Assembly (NCBI RefSeq): GCF_020740795.1 | Contig: NC_067291.1 | Span: 20,428,780-20,492,779, forward strand | Direction of reading: 5' to 3' | DNA from: Apus apus | Lineage: Eukaryota > Chordata > Aves > Apodiformes > Apodidae | Length of the DNA stretch: 64,000 nucleotides | Part shown: positions 42,279-61,988 of the stretch, one piece after another | Numbering within the stretch: position 1 is the first letter of the stretch | How the letters are laid out: every line of letters begins with the position of its first letter | Translations under genes and position numbers: made by a program | Notes under the pieces: model-generated | Database searches by the model: none | Told to the model about the DNA's origin: nothing | Seen by the model: only the letters and a program-made list of their open reading frames with translations

Positions 42279-45200
42279 CAGCTGTGATTAATTTCACAGC
42301 CTTTTTCACCCCATGGACTCAGTGGTGTGAAGCCAGGTGCCACAAGAAGGGTTTTCTGAAGACAACACACACCTGTGGTTCTACTGCAAACGATTCCAGT
42401 CCAAACCCTGGGAGCTGTGCAGGGCTGTTGCTTCACCCACTGCAGGGCTGCAAGCCTTGCTTAGCATGAGAGCTTTCCCACTGCCTTTTTGGGAGGTGGG
42501 AAGAATTACTTACAAGAGCAGAACTGGCCTCTTTGGGCACCAGGGAAGCATTGTGGTCCTTCTCTCAGACCTACCTGTCCCCAGCCTGGGCCCTGCTGGA
42601 TCCTTCACCAAGTCTTGGTTTCTCAGTGCTCTGCAGCTTTTCTTCCCTCAGCTCTGGGGGCTGGAGCTCCTCAGGCACCTCCTCCTCGGGCTGCAGCCTG
42701 CCATCACCAGAGGTTTCTGAACTTCACAAAGGGATGATTCATTCTTACTGAAACACAGGACATCTTTAAAGACAACTGTCAGAGGAGTTTGAGAGCAGGG
42801 CTCATCCTGCAGGGATCCAGGGCAACGATTGAACACCAAGCAACACATCATGGGGCAGGATGAGACCCTGGACAGTCCCAGGGCCAGGGATCCACTTCAG
42901 ATGATGCTCAGCCCTTACACCTGGTGCACAGCAGCAGGTCTGCCTCTCTCTGTATCCAAATCTCAATTCAAAGTGGTCTGAGGTATGCATGGGGGCAAGA
43001 AGTCACTGACCCCTCCCTGGGGAATGGGATGAGGGAAGAGCTTTCCCTGATCATCACTAATTCCCAAGTTTTAAGGAAACAGCATTTAAATGAGTAGTGG
43101 GGGGCTGATGCAGAGTCCAGAGCCTTACCAGAGCTGGCAGCCACCCCCTCCTGTATCACTGGATAACGTTAACTATTATTAGGGCTTGGAAAACCTTCCT
43201 GACCTTCCCCAGAGTTCTGTGCCCTTGCTTTAACCACCACAAATAGTGCAAGTATAAGAAAACATTATCAAATCAACGGAGGAGAGCCATCCTCCAGGGT
43301 GCCAGGAATGCAAATGCCCAGGCCATTATCTTATTAAGGCTCCAGGGCTTCTCAGTCCCCCAACGTTCATCTTGGCATGGAGCACCTTCAACCAAGAGCA
43401 TCTTGTTCCCAGCTGGATACACTGACAGGCACAGCCCAACCCCGAGCACCACAGGAGAGAGGTTTGGGTTGTGAGGAGGGGTCACAAACAAGGCTGAAAG
43501 CCTCCATCAGGATATCTGAGGTGGTTTGAGCTTTAGAACAAGGCTCAGGACATCAAGGTGAAATAAAGCACCCCAGGAACAAACTCTCTGGACTTCTCTG
43601 AAATAGGAGCTGAGGGAGGACTCTGATTTTCCATGAAGAAAGGTTCCCCAACAGGCAACAAAGTCCAGGTAAAACAAGTTCCATGCTACATTTAAGAATG
43701 GCTGCACAAATGGGAGCAGTTTGGGCATCTGGAAAATACCAGGCTCCATCCCCACGGCCCCTGCCCAGGCAGAGCTCTCAGCTGCTGCATGACCAGGACT
43801 GCCCAGATCACCAGGTGGTTAAGAGGCAAACCGAGAGCAGAAGGAGCAAAGTGACACAAACTTGGCATTTGAACGAGGTGAACTCTCCCATTATTCATTT
43901 CTGACACTATTTCTACCTGGTTTTTCCTGCTGAACTGTTATAAAACACTGGGGTTTGGGTTTTTTCCAAGAGTGGATAAGTTGCTAAGTGCCTTTAGCCA
44001 GCACTTCTGTGCACGGAGAGCTTAGGAAAACAAGCCCTTGGCTCTCAGCAGGACAGGACTGGACTTATATACTATGAAATAGGGAATAATTATGGAATTA
44101 TCCACGTGGGCAAACCTCCTTTTTTGTTTTCAGTGGCAGGAGGCAGTCAAAAGCTTGCTGGTCATCAGATACCCACCTTCCCCCTTCCCTCTCAGCCCCC
44201 TGGGGATTTAGTGCTTCTGCAGAACCAAAGGGAACAGGGAAGGAGTAAATACTGCATGGGCAGCAGAGGTCCTACTGCTGCAGCTTGCTTTGAGAAAGCT
44301 TCATTAATTCCACGGTAAGCTTTAAAACAATTAATGATATAAAGAGAAGAGTTACTAAATGGCACCCAGGCCAGTCTCTGCTTACAGAGGGTGAGGAGCC
44401 AAAGGGTTTCTGCATGCCTCCAGGGCAAGAGGAGAAACTGCTTTGGTTGCTATAGCCCACGGGTGACAATGATCACACCAGTGTCGCTTCAGCAGCACCA
44501 TGTGAGCCTGGCACTGTTAATCTGCTGCAGGCAAAGAGGATGTTCATCCCAGTGTCCTCATTTGCCACCTCTCTGGGATCTGCAGAGGCTGATCCTGCAG
44601 GAAAGGTCAGGTCCAGCTGCTGATGATTCCTTCCTACAGCTCGAATCCAAAGCTCTGTCTCTGGGAAACTGAGTTCCCCAGAACAAGGCCAAACTGGAGC
44701 TTTGGATTGAGCTTTTAGAGAGAGCCAAGGGCTGTGCTTGGGCTGCAGTTCCAGAGCTGCTGGCCCTGCCCCAGCAGTGCCCAGGCCTGGCGGCTGCTTT
44801 GGGCTTTGCAGGAGCCTGGCCCTGCCCTGCCAGGTCATGGTTTCGGTTCCTGGCTGGGAGGGAGCAGTCTGCCCAGCTGGATTTCCTCTTAGAGAAACCC
44901 AGCCCAGCAAAAAACCCCACCCTACACAAACACTTCAGGATAGTGCTGCTCCCCATCGACCAAAAAGGCGTTTTCTTCCCTAAAGAGATCTAGCAAAGAA
45001 GACCCTCCACAGTTTCTCAAGCCCTTGCACAGCACAGAGACTCCCATTTTGAGGACAGAGAACGTGCAACTTGCTCCTCCACCTTCAACACACAACCCAC
45101 TCACCAGAGACGTGGCTCTGGACTGGCACTAAGTCACAGCCAACAGCCCTTAACTTGGCTGCCCAAAACTCCCAGATAAACTAACCCCAAACTCACAGGC

Positions 45201-45562
45201 TGGACCACAGCACCACCCTCGGATGAAGGAAATCCAGATTTCTTCCTTCTGGGCCTGGATAAACAGGGACAGGATTAAACAGCAGAAGTGAACATGCTTT
45301 ACTGCAACAACCAGGAGAAAACCTCATTCTGACAGAAAAATGGCATTACTGCTCTTTGCACTGAAGCCACAACCTCTCCCTTGGCTTCACCCCACTGTGG
45401 CTAAGAGGAGGTTTTCATGGAGCAAAACGGATCATCAAGCTCCTAAAAATACCAGGGAATTTACCAGAGTAGCTCAGTAAATGCCTTTTCTAAAAGGTAT
45501 GCCATTCCTTCCCAGTGGCCCATTTTACTCAAATAAGCCACAGAAAAAATTGTATAAAAAGA

Positions 45563-45568
45563 TTTATT
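45563..45568 (-). terminator. ANP32A: ANP32A polyadenylation signal (AATAAA on minus strand)
   Basis: The minus strand reads AATTTCAATAAATCTTTTTA, followed by a T-rich region and TGTGG, a plausible downstream element. Other AATAAA hexamers exist nearer the stop (for example 46055-46060), so alternative ends are possible. Confidence 0.6.
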
Positions 45569-46091
45569 GAAATTCATCAATGACAAACAGACATAAAACT
45601 CAAAGTTTGGCTCTTCTGGGAAAAAAAAAAAACACAAACAAAAACCAAAACAACAACAAAAAAAACCCCAAAAAAACTGTTGCAAATGTATTTATACAGA
45701 TGAAATATTGACTAGGAAATACAAGTCACTTCTAAAGCTATTTTAAAGAGGGATATGAAAGTAAAACTGTACATTCACTAGGTATTTTTCAGTCATTTTA
45801 CTGACTTCCACTAGGTAAGAAAATACAATTTTGTATTAGTATCTCGTGCTTGAGTGTATGAAAAGAAACCTCCTACCCTACATGCTGAACTGCCTCCTGT
45901 ATTTAGGTTTGTAAAAATTTTCAAAGTATATAGCACAAGTGGAAGTAGTTTCTCATCACTTAAAATTGACTAGGTGTTATATATTACAGACCAAAATAGT
46001 ACACACCTTATTTAAAAGGGTTGAAACATTTTGTTTTTTATTACAATTGTCAAATTTATTTCACTAGTAACTCAGGAATTAGGAACACTTT

Positions 46092-46117
46092 TTATATATA
46101 TTTATATATATATATTT
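46092..46117. repeat. AT-rich tract in ANP32A 3' UTR
   Basis: TATATATATTTATATATATA-type low complexity. Confidence 0.8.
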
Positions 46118-46874
46118 CAATGCCTGCCATTTTCAGTGTATTGGCTATACCCTAGCCAAAAAAAAAACCAACAACCCAAAATAAAACCCAGAAACAAACA
46201 GAAAGGAAAAACACACAACACACAGGGCAGGGAGGGAGAAGAGGGGGGATTGCAAATTCACCCCACAAACCAGATTCAAAGGAACACCCCCCCAAAAAAA
46301 AACCCCAACAAAACCAACACCCCAAAACAAACCCCAACGAAAACATTTGGTCACTATTTACAAACAGCAAAAGAAAAGGTACCTAGAGGAGCAGGGAAAG
46401 CATTGGCTGAAAATGGCAGTCATTCATGGACAGGCAACAAAGAAATCACTTGCTCCAGATGCCATTCTCACCCCTGTTGCTGTGGAGGGATAGATGCTCT
46501 CAACTCACAGCATCCCCCCCAAAAATGCTGACAATGTATTTAGTGACTGGCAGCAGTGGAAAAATCCCAACAACCAAGGCTATTCAGCTGCCTCCAAAGA
46601 GAGTCTGTCTGCTTGGGGTACCATCCACTCATCTTTGGAACTTTTTTATGTCTTGTTCTGAAAGATGGCAAACTATCCACTCCAATAATAAGAAACAAAT
46701 TACCACTTGGTTTATACTTACTATTGCAATTACAGGGACTGAGAGAGGGGCGAAAAGAAAACAATTTAAAATGAATAGGAGGAGGAGTGGCAGTAAAAAT
46801 AGTATTTTATTCCCTTGCCCACCCAGTCTGCTTCTCCCTCTCGTTCCCACAGCAACATTACAATCAGGAGGAAA

Positions 46875-46917
46875 AAGAAAAGGGGGGGGGGGGGGGAGGA
46901 AAAAAAAAAAAAAAGGT
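46875..46917. repeat. Homopurine (plus) / homopyrimidine (mRNA) tract in ANP32A 3' UTR
   Basis: A/G-rich sequence has a run of about 16 G, then AGG, then about 15 A. In mRNA this is a U-run next to a C-run. Confidence 0.85.
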
Positions 46918-46993
46918 TGGGGTGTGGGGAGGGGAAATACAGGGTAAAAACAGTCAAATCACAATAGGAAATTTTCAAAATAGGTTATTCAGT

Positions 46994-52068
<5,075 letters not shown>

Positions 52069-53811
52069 TCACTCCCAAGCAAAGGATGACACAGATCAGG
52101 CCAAAAATGAAAGGTATTCCATTAAGCTGGCAAGTGTGCCAAAGGTTATTTGCAGTGCCTGATCCCTACTTTTGCTGGCGTGCCAGGTTAGCAGTGTTTC
52201 AGAAACAGGTATTTGGCCTTGCTCTGCCTGCCCACCTCTGTGCTGTTCCATAAATGGAATAAACTGTTCAAAACCATGAATCCTGGCCCAGATGAGTTGG
52301 TTGTTAGAATTGTTGTTCCTATTAAAAATATGAAAACAAGCTATTTATTTTTATAAACTAACCTGAAACTCCGATGGTCCATAGAACTCATGTGTTATTA
52401 CAACATATCACCAGTTGTTAAAATAGCTTCTCTCTTCATGCAAAAATTATTGGAGCTTTTCAAAATCACTGGCTGCTCAGTCCTGAAACCTAAAGCAGGT
52501 ATCAGGAGATCCTAACCTGGGTCTGGCTGGAGCCCTCCACCCTCAGCCCCCATCTTTACAGCAGCTTGATGGTACTTTAGGGGAAGATGATCTCTACGAA
52601 GGCAACTCCTTTCTTGGGGAATGACAAAGGATGTGTTGGATGATGCTGGCAGGGGAGGTTCAGAGCACACAGCTGCTGCTGCTCCTTATCTCCCTCGGCC
52701 TGTTGCAGCAGGGAGGCTGGAAGGGAGAGGTGGAGATAATGCCCCCGTGGGGCCCAGCAGCACAGGACCTGCCTGACAGCCCAAGCTGGGCAGCCCCAAG
52801 GGTGTGGACAGCAACTCTCTGTTCTTTTTTTTTCTTTTAAACAGAGCACTGCTCTTTGTGCAGGTGTTGTCTTCAACCACAAAATAACAGCATCAATGCA
52901 AAAGAGCCCCTAAACATGCCCCACTCTGACTAAAACTGCTCCTTGTCACCCTAAAGTCAGGTCAGACATATGGGATTCAAGCCCCTTAATAGCCAAGATG
53001 AGTTTTCCTGGGCTCTGGAGAAGCTCCACCATGGAGGACTGTGACTCCACAGGAAGGTCCCACCCTTATGGGGACCATTCAAATAATTCCTGGGTGTTAT
53101 TTCTCCCCTATAAAATACCCTGGGAAGCCCATCCTTCTTTGTGCCCTGCCCTGTGCTGTGCCTGAGCTTTGTTTCCAGATTTGGAAAGGGAGAAGGTGCT
53201 GAGGATGGGACAAAAGGAGCCTGCAAGAGCGGTGCAGGCAGAAACATGGAGCGATTCTTCAGTTCACACCAAGGACAGTTCATATGCAAATATTTAATTT
53301 TCTTAATTTTTTTTATTACTGTAATTCTGCTGCACAGAGAAGAATCCTATGTAGCTTTATAGCTCCAAAGAACATCCCTACATATCTAATTAAATCCCAG
53401 GCACTGAAGTCAATAGGGAAGTAAGCCCAAAGCAACAAAAGAGCGCAAGTGATTCACTGAGAGTAGGAGGACCAGTGTTAGACAGGAAACATTTTCCAAC
53501 ACTTTACAATTTTCCTAGAGGAATTATGATAGGGAATGACTACACACAAGTCTTCCAGAAAAATTTGGGGCTGGTTAGAAGAAACCAAAGACCAAGTCAA
53601 ATGTTCCTGCTCCCACATAGATCTATTCCACTGGAGGGGGAAAGGAAAACCCCCAAAACCAACAAAAAACCCTCTTTGCTTTGAAATTTGGACAGCAGGA
53701 AAGTCCTTTTAAAGGCAAGTGTGTATCTTCATACTGTAACAGTACTTAAGTATCAGGATCCTCCAGTGAGATCAATTTGGGGACATACACAGTTTTCTCA
53801 GTCATCTGCTT

Positions 53812-53829
53812 CACACACACACACGCACA
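53812..53829. repeat. Short (CA)n tract
   Basis: CACACACACACACGCACAG in ANP32A intron 1. Confidence 0.7.
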
Positions 53830-56800
53830 GCTCCTGCCAAAAAACAAATATAAAAGGGAAAACCCAGCCCATACAGCTGCTGCACTCTCCTCTATCTTCG
53901 TGCCTGCTCACCAGCACAGGAGGCCCCTGCAGGCCCTGTTATCTCCCATGGCCAGCGATGTGGCTGCTCCGAGGCAGCACCCACCTAGGGACACATCTGG
54001 GAGGCAGGAGGGTGAAGGAGTGTGGCGCGGAGCTGCCCTGGCACCGGCTGCAGAGCCCCAGGGTCTGTCTCTGCCTCCTCCTCTCTGCTAAGGAAGTTTG
54101 CAGGAGCACACATGGGAAGATGGAGGAAGGTGGGAGGGAGTTCAGAGAAGGAAAGTGAAGAGGAAAAGGAGTACAGCTACCTGAGGGGTAGAGATTTGAG
54201 GGGAGGGGAGGGAGGAGGAAGTAGCCATGGGTGCAGAAGGAAAACCCTTTAATATGGTGGCTGAGGAGCCCAGCAGCTTTTGCTGTTAGTTTGTTCTTTT
54301 TAGGGCAAAACAATTGCTGTTTCTTCTCTACTGTTCATAAAACTTGGTTTGATGAGAACTGCAATACTCTCTTCTTCTCTGCACCAAGACCCTGGGCAAC
54401 GGTACAGCCGAAACAACTGCTGGGGGAAGAAGCTATTATGGAATAAAACGTGCCAGGTTTGGAAGTGGTAGAAAGGTTGGTGGAAGCAAAAAGCTTTTGG
54501 GGAACGAGGTCCTAATGCTCTGCAAGTGCAACCACAGCCACCTAACTTGGGTGCTCCTGTGGTCAGAGGTATTTTATCACACTAAATCGCTTCTGAAACA
54601 ATGTGACTGCACAAAATAAAACTCAAGTCAGAATTAAAATGGCTTGATGTCCAAAGAGGAAAATACACGTGTGCAGAAGGAGGATGAAATGGGGCTGGTG
54701 CGGCTGCTCCCAGCTCCACTGCCACGTGCACACTCCCTGCTGCATCACCCCCAGACCTCCTGTACACAGTACAATCAGCAGGAACCACCACCAGCTTATG
54801 CAGTTTTTTATAAGTATTTAAATCACCTGCAGCTCTTTGCCCACAGCCTCCAGTCTTGTCCATTCTGCTCTCACTTGCTATCTCCTCCTTAAGACCTTGC
54901 TGGTTTGAGTTAGCCACTGAGGCAACACCATCCACCCCAGGAGAGGACACTGCTCCCCAAGGCTCCTCCGAGTAACTGACAGAGCACTTTTCCAAGGCTC
55001 TGGGTGATGCAGAGAGGTCTCCTCTCAAGCCTTAGGACCCCTGTGAGGATGCTGGGCCTCATCCAGGCACAACACAACCTTGAACAGCCAGGGAGCACAT
55101 AACTGTGTCAGTATGCAGAGAGGGAGAAGTGGAAAGGTGACCTCAGTGAAGCTACATGCCATCTCAAACAGCTCACTGCCACAAAAGCCTGACAGAAGGG
55201 CTAAAAAGCTGTTCCTCATTTGTTTTTCAAGAGTCTTTGTGATATTAAGGAAAATTCCAGCTTCTGAATCACTCTCCAAACATCTCCTGAACTCTCCTGA
55301 AAACAGACAGCAACACTACAATTTTTGCATCTCTTCCCTCATATTCTGCCACCAAAACCATGAAATAAACCTTTGCTTGATTCAAGATGCCTGAGCAAGC
55401 ACCCTTTCCAAGCCCTGTTATGTACCTGAATGAAGTGAGTGGGACCTAGTTGGTCTGAACAACTCAGTTTTATCACCACAGACAGACACAAAGATGAGTG
55501 ATCAGAATTAGGGAGGACAATGTGAGCCCATTTGGAGAAAGAGGCTAAAGGCAAAAGTGTCCTCAGCTGATCTGTGTTTAGCAACAAAGACAAGACAACA
55601 CATCCAACCTGCAGCAGTTGTACATTGTTAACTTTATCACTGTCTACACCACAACACAAGCCAATCAAAGCACTAATTGGAGTTAAGGACTAATAGAAGT
55701 CCAAGACAAACCACACAGCCCATGCTTACCTTCGCAAAAAACTGCTACATCCTGAGAAACAGTGGAAGTGCAACATACCACAGGTAACAATCACCACTGG
55801 TCACACCACGATACTTACCTAAACAAGAAGGTGAAGGTCTGGCTGGAAGCCTAGCACACAGATGGCTGGGTTGGTTCCCATCATACCTCACCATGTCTGC
55901 AACAGCATTTAGGATAAGGCACCATCAGGTGCTGGGTTTATTGCACGTGGCACAAGCTCTTCTGGCCCAGCCTGCCATCCTGCCTGTCCCCAGCACACTG
56001 GGATGGCTGAGGGCTCAGTGGGTGCCATCTGCTCCAGCAGGTGCTTCCTGGTGGGCCGACACAGCCGCCTCCTCTGCTCTGTGGTTTGCTGCCTCAGGCC
56101 CTGGCTGGCAGCACCCGCACACCAGATCACTGCTGCTCCAACCATCTCTTCAGACTGTGCCTTGGACCTGCTCTTCTCCTCTGTCCATCCCAGTTTCTAT
56201 TTCTGGTAGTCCCAGACGCTTTCAGCACAACATCACACCTCTGTTCACTGTGGATTACAGCATCCCTCATGTCTCTTCATGACCTCCACATCACCGCCTG
56301 CTCCACAACCAGGGCTCTGCTTCCTAGGATGGTCACTGCCCTGAGCTGTGCTCCTGAGTGCATACACAACATCCTTAACGTAACCATGGGCTGTACTGTG
56401 GGGCTCCAGTCTATTCCTAGGGCCAGGCCACGTGCAGGCAGCCACTGGATTTCACAGGAGTCATCACAAGGGACATCTGGGACCCAGTCACTGTGCAGAC
56501 CTTCCCCTGCCTCCCCTTCCCAGAGAGGCAGCTGCTCCAGCAGGGACCGTGCTCCTGAGTTATCAACACGCAATCCATGGAATATAACAACACACAGACA
56601 GTTATTAAGCCACATGTGTTATCACCTTAACCTTCACTCTGCATTTCCATTGTAACAGGTGAAAAAGGCGAAACCTCTGCCTCAGAAAGCTACAACCCAG
56701 AGGCAAGGAGATCCATGGACTTGGGACTAAGTTCCCAAATCCCCATCTGTAACTGAAGGCTTAACAAGGTGACGGAAGGACACAGTTGTGAATATCATTG

Positions 56801-57587
56801 TACAAGATAAAAGGCTAATTTACAAGTACAAATACCATTCTGCTGGCGTTACAAGCAGGAAGAGCACAGGCTGCAACTTCTCCTTTTCAGCACAATGGGC
56901 CAGATGCTTTTGAAGTGCACACTGCATTTGGTGCCTCTAGGACAGGAATATCCCATTATGTGCATTTTTATTGAAAAAAGCAGGTGAAGATGAGGGTGTT
57001 AACTCTGTCTTGCACCGCTCTCAACCAAACGATCCAGTGAAGCACTGAGAGTTGTTCTTCATACCACTTAACGCAATGGAAACCCCATTTGGAGGAGGGC
57101 AAAGCTGTGGAGATGTGGGAAGGGGGAACAAGGGAATCCTGTTGTGGTCAGTAGAAGCCAAGTCAAAATTACTTCTGAAAGCTGAGACAGTTTTATTCTT
57201 TCTCAGATCCACAAATGCTTCTTCAAGACACCTGGGTTTCTGACTTTGGGAGTTTCTTGGTCTCAAAAGCCTGCACAGTCCATGCAAAGCCTTGCATCAC
57301 TCCACAGTAAAGAATGACTGTTGCTGTCTGCTGTAACCAGACTACCAAGAGTTGCATCCTCCAAGTTCCTGTACCATATCTGAGGTCTGTACCCACACAG
57401 AACTGCGGATCTTTAAGCAGACACGGTTCTCCTTAGTTTTCTATTCCACTCCACTTGTGCTGCAAGGTTTAAGAGAAGCCAGCCCTCCACAGTCACCATC
57501 TTCTCATTCCTTGGGGAAGGAACAGGTTTGACCAGGCTGAAGGTAATGCCCAAGTCTTGCTGAGCTGCAGAGTCATGGTAAGGATAT

Positions 57588-57862
57588 AGAATCATAGAAT
57601 TATGTAGGTTGTAGGGGACCCTTAAGATCATTGAGTCCTACTGTTAATCCAGTCCTGCCAAGCCCACCACTGAACCACGTCCCACAGCACCACATGTCAC
57701 AGCTTTTAGATACCTCCAGGGATGGGGACTCCACCACTGCTCTAGGCAGCCTGTACCAGGACCTGACAACCCTTTGGGGAAGAAAATTGTTCCTAATATC
57801 CAATTTAAACCTCCCCTGGGCAACTTGAGGCCATTTCCTCTTCTTCTGTTATTTGTTACCTG
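57588..57862 (-). mobile_element. Older CR1 LINE fragment (antisense) in ANP32A intron 1
   Basis: It starts with AGAATCATAGAATTATGTAG and carries TACCTCCAGGGATGGGGACT and GTTCCTAATATCCAATTTAA. This subfamily differs from those around CORO2B. Confidence 0.88.
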
Positions 57863-59090
57863 ACGTTCTCCACATTCATGTTACAAGCTTCCTTCCAAGT
57901 TACTACTGGAGGAGATGAACATTGCCTGCATTTCCATTTCAGATACTATCTGGAATGCGACAAGGCCAAAATATGCTGGAACAAGCAGCTTACTTAATAC
58001 CTTGGGCTAACAAAGCTGCTCTGAAGGCTACAAGACATGATGCAATTTCTGCTCTACAACAGTCACCAAAATGTAACCAACCTGAAGAACTGAGCTTTTT
58101 TGAAAAATAAAGACAGCACCACATGCCATTTGCCACCTGCATTCAAGACAGATCTTCAGCCATGTCAAGGCCCTCTGTGATAGAACCTCACAGCAGAGAC
58201 AGGCCACGCAAAGTGCAGCACCTGGAAACCACCAAGAGACAGAGGAGCACAAAACAATCTCTAGCCCAAAGCAGAGCACCTACTGGGCTGCTCCACATCA
58301 ATTAAGATGCAATTCCAGAGCTGTTCAGCCCTTCCAGCTGTTTGGGCCGTATCCCCTCCTACCTCTGGCGTGCTGTCTGCAGGCAGGGAGGCAGGTGCCG
58401 TGGCACTCACTGTGCTGGCTTGGTGCCACAGGGGATTCCCCTTCCACAGGGCAATCCTCAGCTACTCCTGGGTAGCTCAGCATCACCCACTGGAGACGCT
58501 CAGGAATGAGGATCTAGCCACAAACAGAATGAAATATAACAGGGATGGGGAATTCCAATAGTTTGGCATCCTCTTCCTCCCCCAAGGTACACGTGAAAAC
58601 CAAACCAGAATAAAGGCACCAACCACAGGTGACAGCAGCAGTTTTTTTCCTTATCTAACCAACCTCTGGTTTTGACACAGCACTTCAAGGCTTTATTATA
58701 AGTATCTGAGATGAGATAAATTGATTTAACTCACTTACATGTCTTAAAACTAGTTAGCCAACAACCATTTACCTTGCACAGGCTCTAGTCATTGCTGTAT
58801 CACAAGAAGAATCTGCAAATTCCAGGGCAGGGAGAAACGCTGAGCAAAAAAACGGCCACATACCACAAACCACTTCCCTCGAGGCAGGGACAAGATACCA
58901 AGCAGCCAGAGTGCTTGAGAGTCTGTTAGCAGAGGCAGTGACTGACAGCTGGGAAGGACTGGATGGGATTCATGTCCATACCTTGTGATTTGGAGCAGTG
59001 CTCCGTTACCCCCACCTCAGACACCAGGTACAAGCGCAGAGCCTCACGATGGCTGAGCCCCAGGTGCCCGTCAGGACTCCAGAGCAGTCC

Positions 59091-59143
59091 AGGCTGAAGT
59101 TTACAGGATATCCCCCCAGGCTGAAGTTTACAGGATATCCTCC
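59091..59143. repeat. 27-bp tandem duplication
   Basis: AGGCTGAAGTTTACAGGATA plus TCC-rich ends occurs twice in a row, almost identical. It is a recent local slippage or duplication. Confidence 0.85.
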
Positions 59144-61988
59144 AGGCACCCTTCCCACACCTGAACAAAGAGGTCCCTTCACTCTGGAACCATTCCACAC
59201 CCATCAATTCACAACCCCTGAACAACACAGCTCCAAGCACAGCCGCCTTCAACTGTGACCGGCTCCAGTTCAGGCAGTTTTGCCTATTTTACCCCCATTC
59301 AACTGAGCTGGAACTCCAAATTCTTGCAATGAGGCCATGTGAAACTACTCCTGGACCACAAAATTCATCTAGGGTTTCTCCAAATGACACAACCCCTTTC
59401 AAACTTTATATTTTAATTCCTCACCTCCACCTCTTTCTCGGAAGCTCCCACCCATGCTGCTAAACACTCCAGGGGAGGGTTTTAGAAGCCCAAAGTTGAA
59501 CTTCCAGCACCAGTTCTGGTGCCTCGTGTCCTTCACCACCAGTAGCAATACACACAGACACGCATGGATTCCAGTGCTGCTGTCCATAAACTACAATGCC
59601 AAGGTTCTCACACAGGTTGACTCTGTAAACTCTACCCTAGCAAGCACTTTGTACTTAGTTTAGTTGACCCAATGATCAAGGGATGAAGAAACTTGGATTT
59701 ACTCCAAATGAGGGTCCCACCAAGGAACTGCATGACAATACTTGCTTAGGGGCAAAGAACAATCCAGTGACAACACAGGCATGCCAGTGGACATCTGTCA
59801 CAGTCTGGACTCAAGCTTGTTAAGTCACTGTACCAAGTTCAAAGCAATGCCTACAACAGCCCCCTCTTGAAGTCCCCTCCAGCTGGGCTCTGGTGTTAAC
59901 TCCCACAAGGACGAGGAGCACAGTTACTGTCCTCCTTTTGCTGCCCACTCAGCACGTCTGGGGGACCCTGCCTCACCCCTACCCTGGCAAAGGGAGTAGG
60001 GGAGGAGACTGCACATTTTTGTTGGTTTGGTTGGTTGTTGGGGTGTGTGTGTTGTTGTTCTTTAAAATCAAAGCTGCTCTGTGTTCAGAGACAGCTTAAG
60101 GCTGCTTGCACAGCTCAGAAAAAATCTGTCTCAGCAGCAATTCTTTTTCTACTCTCTAAAATTTTACACTGCACAGCTACAAACCCTGAGAGCAACACAG
60201 CTCAAACTAATTTCATGTCCCTTCACTCTGTTCTATAAGAAACTAAAGGTCCAAGTGAAACACAGAAGTGGCAGAAGGGTAAAGTCTAGGCAATTCTGAC
60301 TATGTTCTTACACGCCTATCTAATTATCTAAAAAACTTCCAGAATTAATAATGTACTGTTGTCTCTCTCAAGAAAAATCCCCCCCCCCCAAGAAACCTCA
60401 TGAGTCACAAATATCCTTTCACACATTTACAAGGGTCACTATGGCCATATGCATAAGCAACACACTAATTAATAGATGGAGAACACTCCCAGTGACACAG
60501 AAAGCTGCTTCATTCAAAAGCTTTTGGGTTTGCTTCTACTGTTGGCAGCACAACTCTGCGAAAACTCCAAATATTTTTTTATACAGACTGTTTCCAATAC
60601 TTAAATTTTGTGACCTTTGTGTTAAGTATTTTTTTAATATTCACAGCAATGTTGCCTGCTTCTCCCTCTTCTGCAGATGGTATCACAGACCAGCAGAGCA
60701 CTCGCTCTGCCCCTGGCTGGGGCAGGCAGCTGCAGCTCCGCCTCTCAGTTGCTTTTTATTTGACAAACCAAGTGCCTGGTATCACATCCAAAGGGCTTTC
60801 CATTCACTGCCAGCTATTACCAAATGAAACAGAAGCAAAAGGTGAGATGGCATCACACCTTTCCTTGGAAAATCCTTCATTTGGGAAGGTTTAGCAGGAG
60901 TTTGCTGGGCTGCACGTACTGCCCATTGCCCTCAGCAACAAAGGACTGATGCAGAGACACATGGAAAAGAAACGCTGCATTTAAATGAAGACTAATTTTA
61001 AGAGCTGCATATTTAATGCAGAAAGCAGCCCCTGAAGATGTCAGCTGCTACAGAACACATCGGCAGATCATGCTTGCAAAAAGAGAAGCTTTTCCTGGCT
61101 TTTTTTTCTTTTATAGCTTTGAAGGGAAAGTGACACACCAAGTCGATGGACAAACCAGCACTAGAATAGAGAGCACAACTTCTACACTTTGACCTAAAGG
61201 CAAAGCACTGAGGCTTTTCTGTTGAGGTGGTTTGGTTTTTTTTTGGACATTATTCAAAGGTCATGCTTATCCATGCAAAGGCTTCAGGACTGATTTTAGC
61301 AACCTAGTAAAAAAATACAGACTACATCTTTACTAGCTACTTCATGGGAAGGATAGCAGAGCAAGAGAGGAGAAAAAAAATTACATGCAGAACAAGCCCA
61401 GCAGTGTCACAGAAATGGCCAAGAAGTGTCCATCACTCCAAAGCACAACAAAAACATCACTGCTTTCTATTCCCACTTGAGACTTCTCCCTCGCTGCAGA
61501 CACAGTCTTGTTTGTCAATCAAGGCTGCTGAGAGCCATCACGCGCTCTGCCAACGGCAAGGCGGGTGGCCAGGAGAGGACCTCCCTCCCTTCCTCCTTTC
61601 CCAGCACCCTGGGCACGTCCTGCTCCCTCCCAGACATGGCACTGGGATTCCAAAGGCACCTGGAATTTTGGTGTGCAAACCAGGACTGCTCCCATAACCT
61701 TCCCTTAGTCTTAATTCCCTCAAAAAACATTCAGAACCACAGCACCCACTCGTGTTTCACCAAGTCCAGTTCTTAATTTTCAGGTGTCTCCAACTTGCCA
61801 CCTTTAAGGCAGAAGAACAAGAGGATGAACCCATAGAATTAATAAAATGGGAAAAATCAGCCTTAGGGGATGTAAATATTTAAGAAAGCCACTGTTATTT
61901 GTGCCACCACTCAATGTACATGTAAAGATGCATCCCTGATGTAGATAACATGGTCTGCTAAACACAGGGAAAGAGAAAATGTTTTAAA

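Larger units (their letters stand above)
39190..45544. other. Intergenic region between convergent CORO2B and ANP32A
   Basis: About 6.4 kb. It holds the nested CR1 cluster (39290-39772), another antisense CR1 (42020-42278) and simple A/T tracts (40703, 41030). No open frame has a recognisable domain, and no RNA gene was recognised. Confidence 0.7.
45545..46993 (-). other. ANP32A: ANP32A 3' untranslated region
   Basis: About 1.45 kb runs from the stop to a polyadenylation signal on the minus strand. It is AT-rich with several low-complexity tracts. In mRNA sense these are a U-run next to a C-run (46875-46915), G/U-rich stretches (46150-46350 and 45620-45680) and an AT tract at 46092-46117. 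The end is inferred from the signal. Confidence 0.65.
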
